This document shows, piece by piece, positions 17,748-17,859 of a stretch of 17,859 nt of DNA; position 1 is the stretch's first letter, and the number at the start of each line of letters is the position of its first letter. The translations under genes were made by a program, and so were the position numbers. Source of the stretch: an uncultured Subdoligranulum sp. (lineage in GTDB: Bacteria > Bacillota_A > Clostridia > Oscillospirales > Ruminococcaceae); NCBI RefSeq assembly GCF_937890665.1, contig NZ_CALADU010000253.1:1-17859 (forward strand). The letters are read 5' to 3'. Under the pieces are notes generated by a model. The model saw only the letters and a list, made by a program, of their open reading frames with translations, was not told the DNA's origin and ran no database searches.

Positions 17748-17859
17748 TTCTTGCCGCTGACGGAATTTCACAGAGAAAAAACAAGCAATAAAAAGCTCCC
17801 GGCAAATGCTCGGTGGTCGTAAAACAGTAATATGTGAATTTCTTGGAACAGGCATGATT
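17748..17859. other. Window end after the glucosidase gene
   Basis: The last 112 bases contain no gene start I can support and no convincing terminator. The stretch GCTCCCGGCAAATGCTCGG gives only an imperfect stem. The operon could continue past the window. Confidence 0.3.

Overview
The window looks like a chromosomal segment of a moderately GC-rich Gram-positive gut-type anaerobe, most likely a Clostridia/Oscillospirales (Ruminococcaceae-like) bacterium. The grounds are strong AGGAGG ribosome binding sites, many intrinsic terminators, LicT-type antitermination and a kdp locus laid out like that of Clostridium. The genus is not determined. All coordinates and repeat matches were read by eye, with no database search.

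Layout. (1) 1-1674: the 5' part of an enolase-superfamily gene (minus strand, cut by the window edge), divergent from an XRE-cupin regulator. Inverted repeats sit on both promoters. (2) 1675-2522: no intact gene. It holds what looks like the decayed C-terminal end of an IS1182-type transposase, then a run of terminator-like hairpins. (3) 2523-11210, minus strand: a full Kdp high-affinity K+ uptake locus. In transcription order it is a 44-aa membrane peptide, a 32-aa membrane peptide, kdpF, kdpA, kdpB, kdpC, a perfect 19-bp terminator hairpin, a 63-aa membrane protein (in the position of clostridial kdpX), kdpD and kdpE. (4) 11425-13392, minus strand: a second KdpD-like protein with the KdpD, Usp, four-helix membrane and GAF-like regions but no histidine kinase. 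It has its own promoter and terminator. (5) 13632-17747, plus strand: a beta-glucoside operon. It has a promoter, a leader with a RAT antiterminator overlapping a terminator, a LicT/BglG antiterminator, a PTS permease with an unusual in-frame N-terminal extension resembling a second EIIB domain, and a GH1 6-phospho-beta-glucosidase.

How it works together. KdpFABC pumps K+ using ATP, and KdpD/KdpE control it. I found a 16-bp direct-repeat element, roughly TTWAT-N6-TTWAT with an 11-bp period, upstream of four kdp transcription units: the small peptides with kdpFABC, the kdpX-position gene, kdpD, and the kinase-less kdpD paralogue. In each case it lies 40-43 bp from a -10-like hexamer, close to where KdpE binds in E. 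coli. It is therefore a candidate KdpE box, and it would place the kinase-less KdpD in the same regulon. The full-length KdpD has a diverged N-terminal domain while the kinase-less one is canonical, which suggests a division of labour between them. In the sugar operon, the permease takes up and phosphorylates a beta-glucoside, the GH1 enzyme cleaves it inside the cell, and LicT releases the leader terminator when substrate is present.
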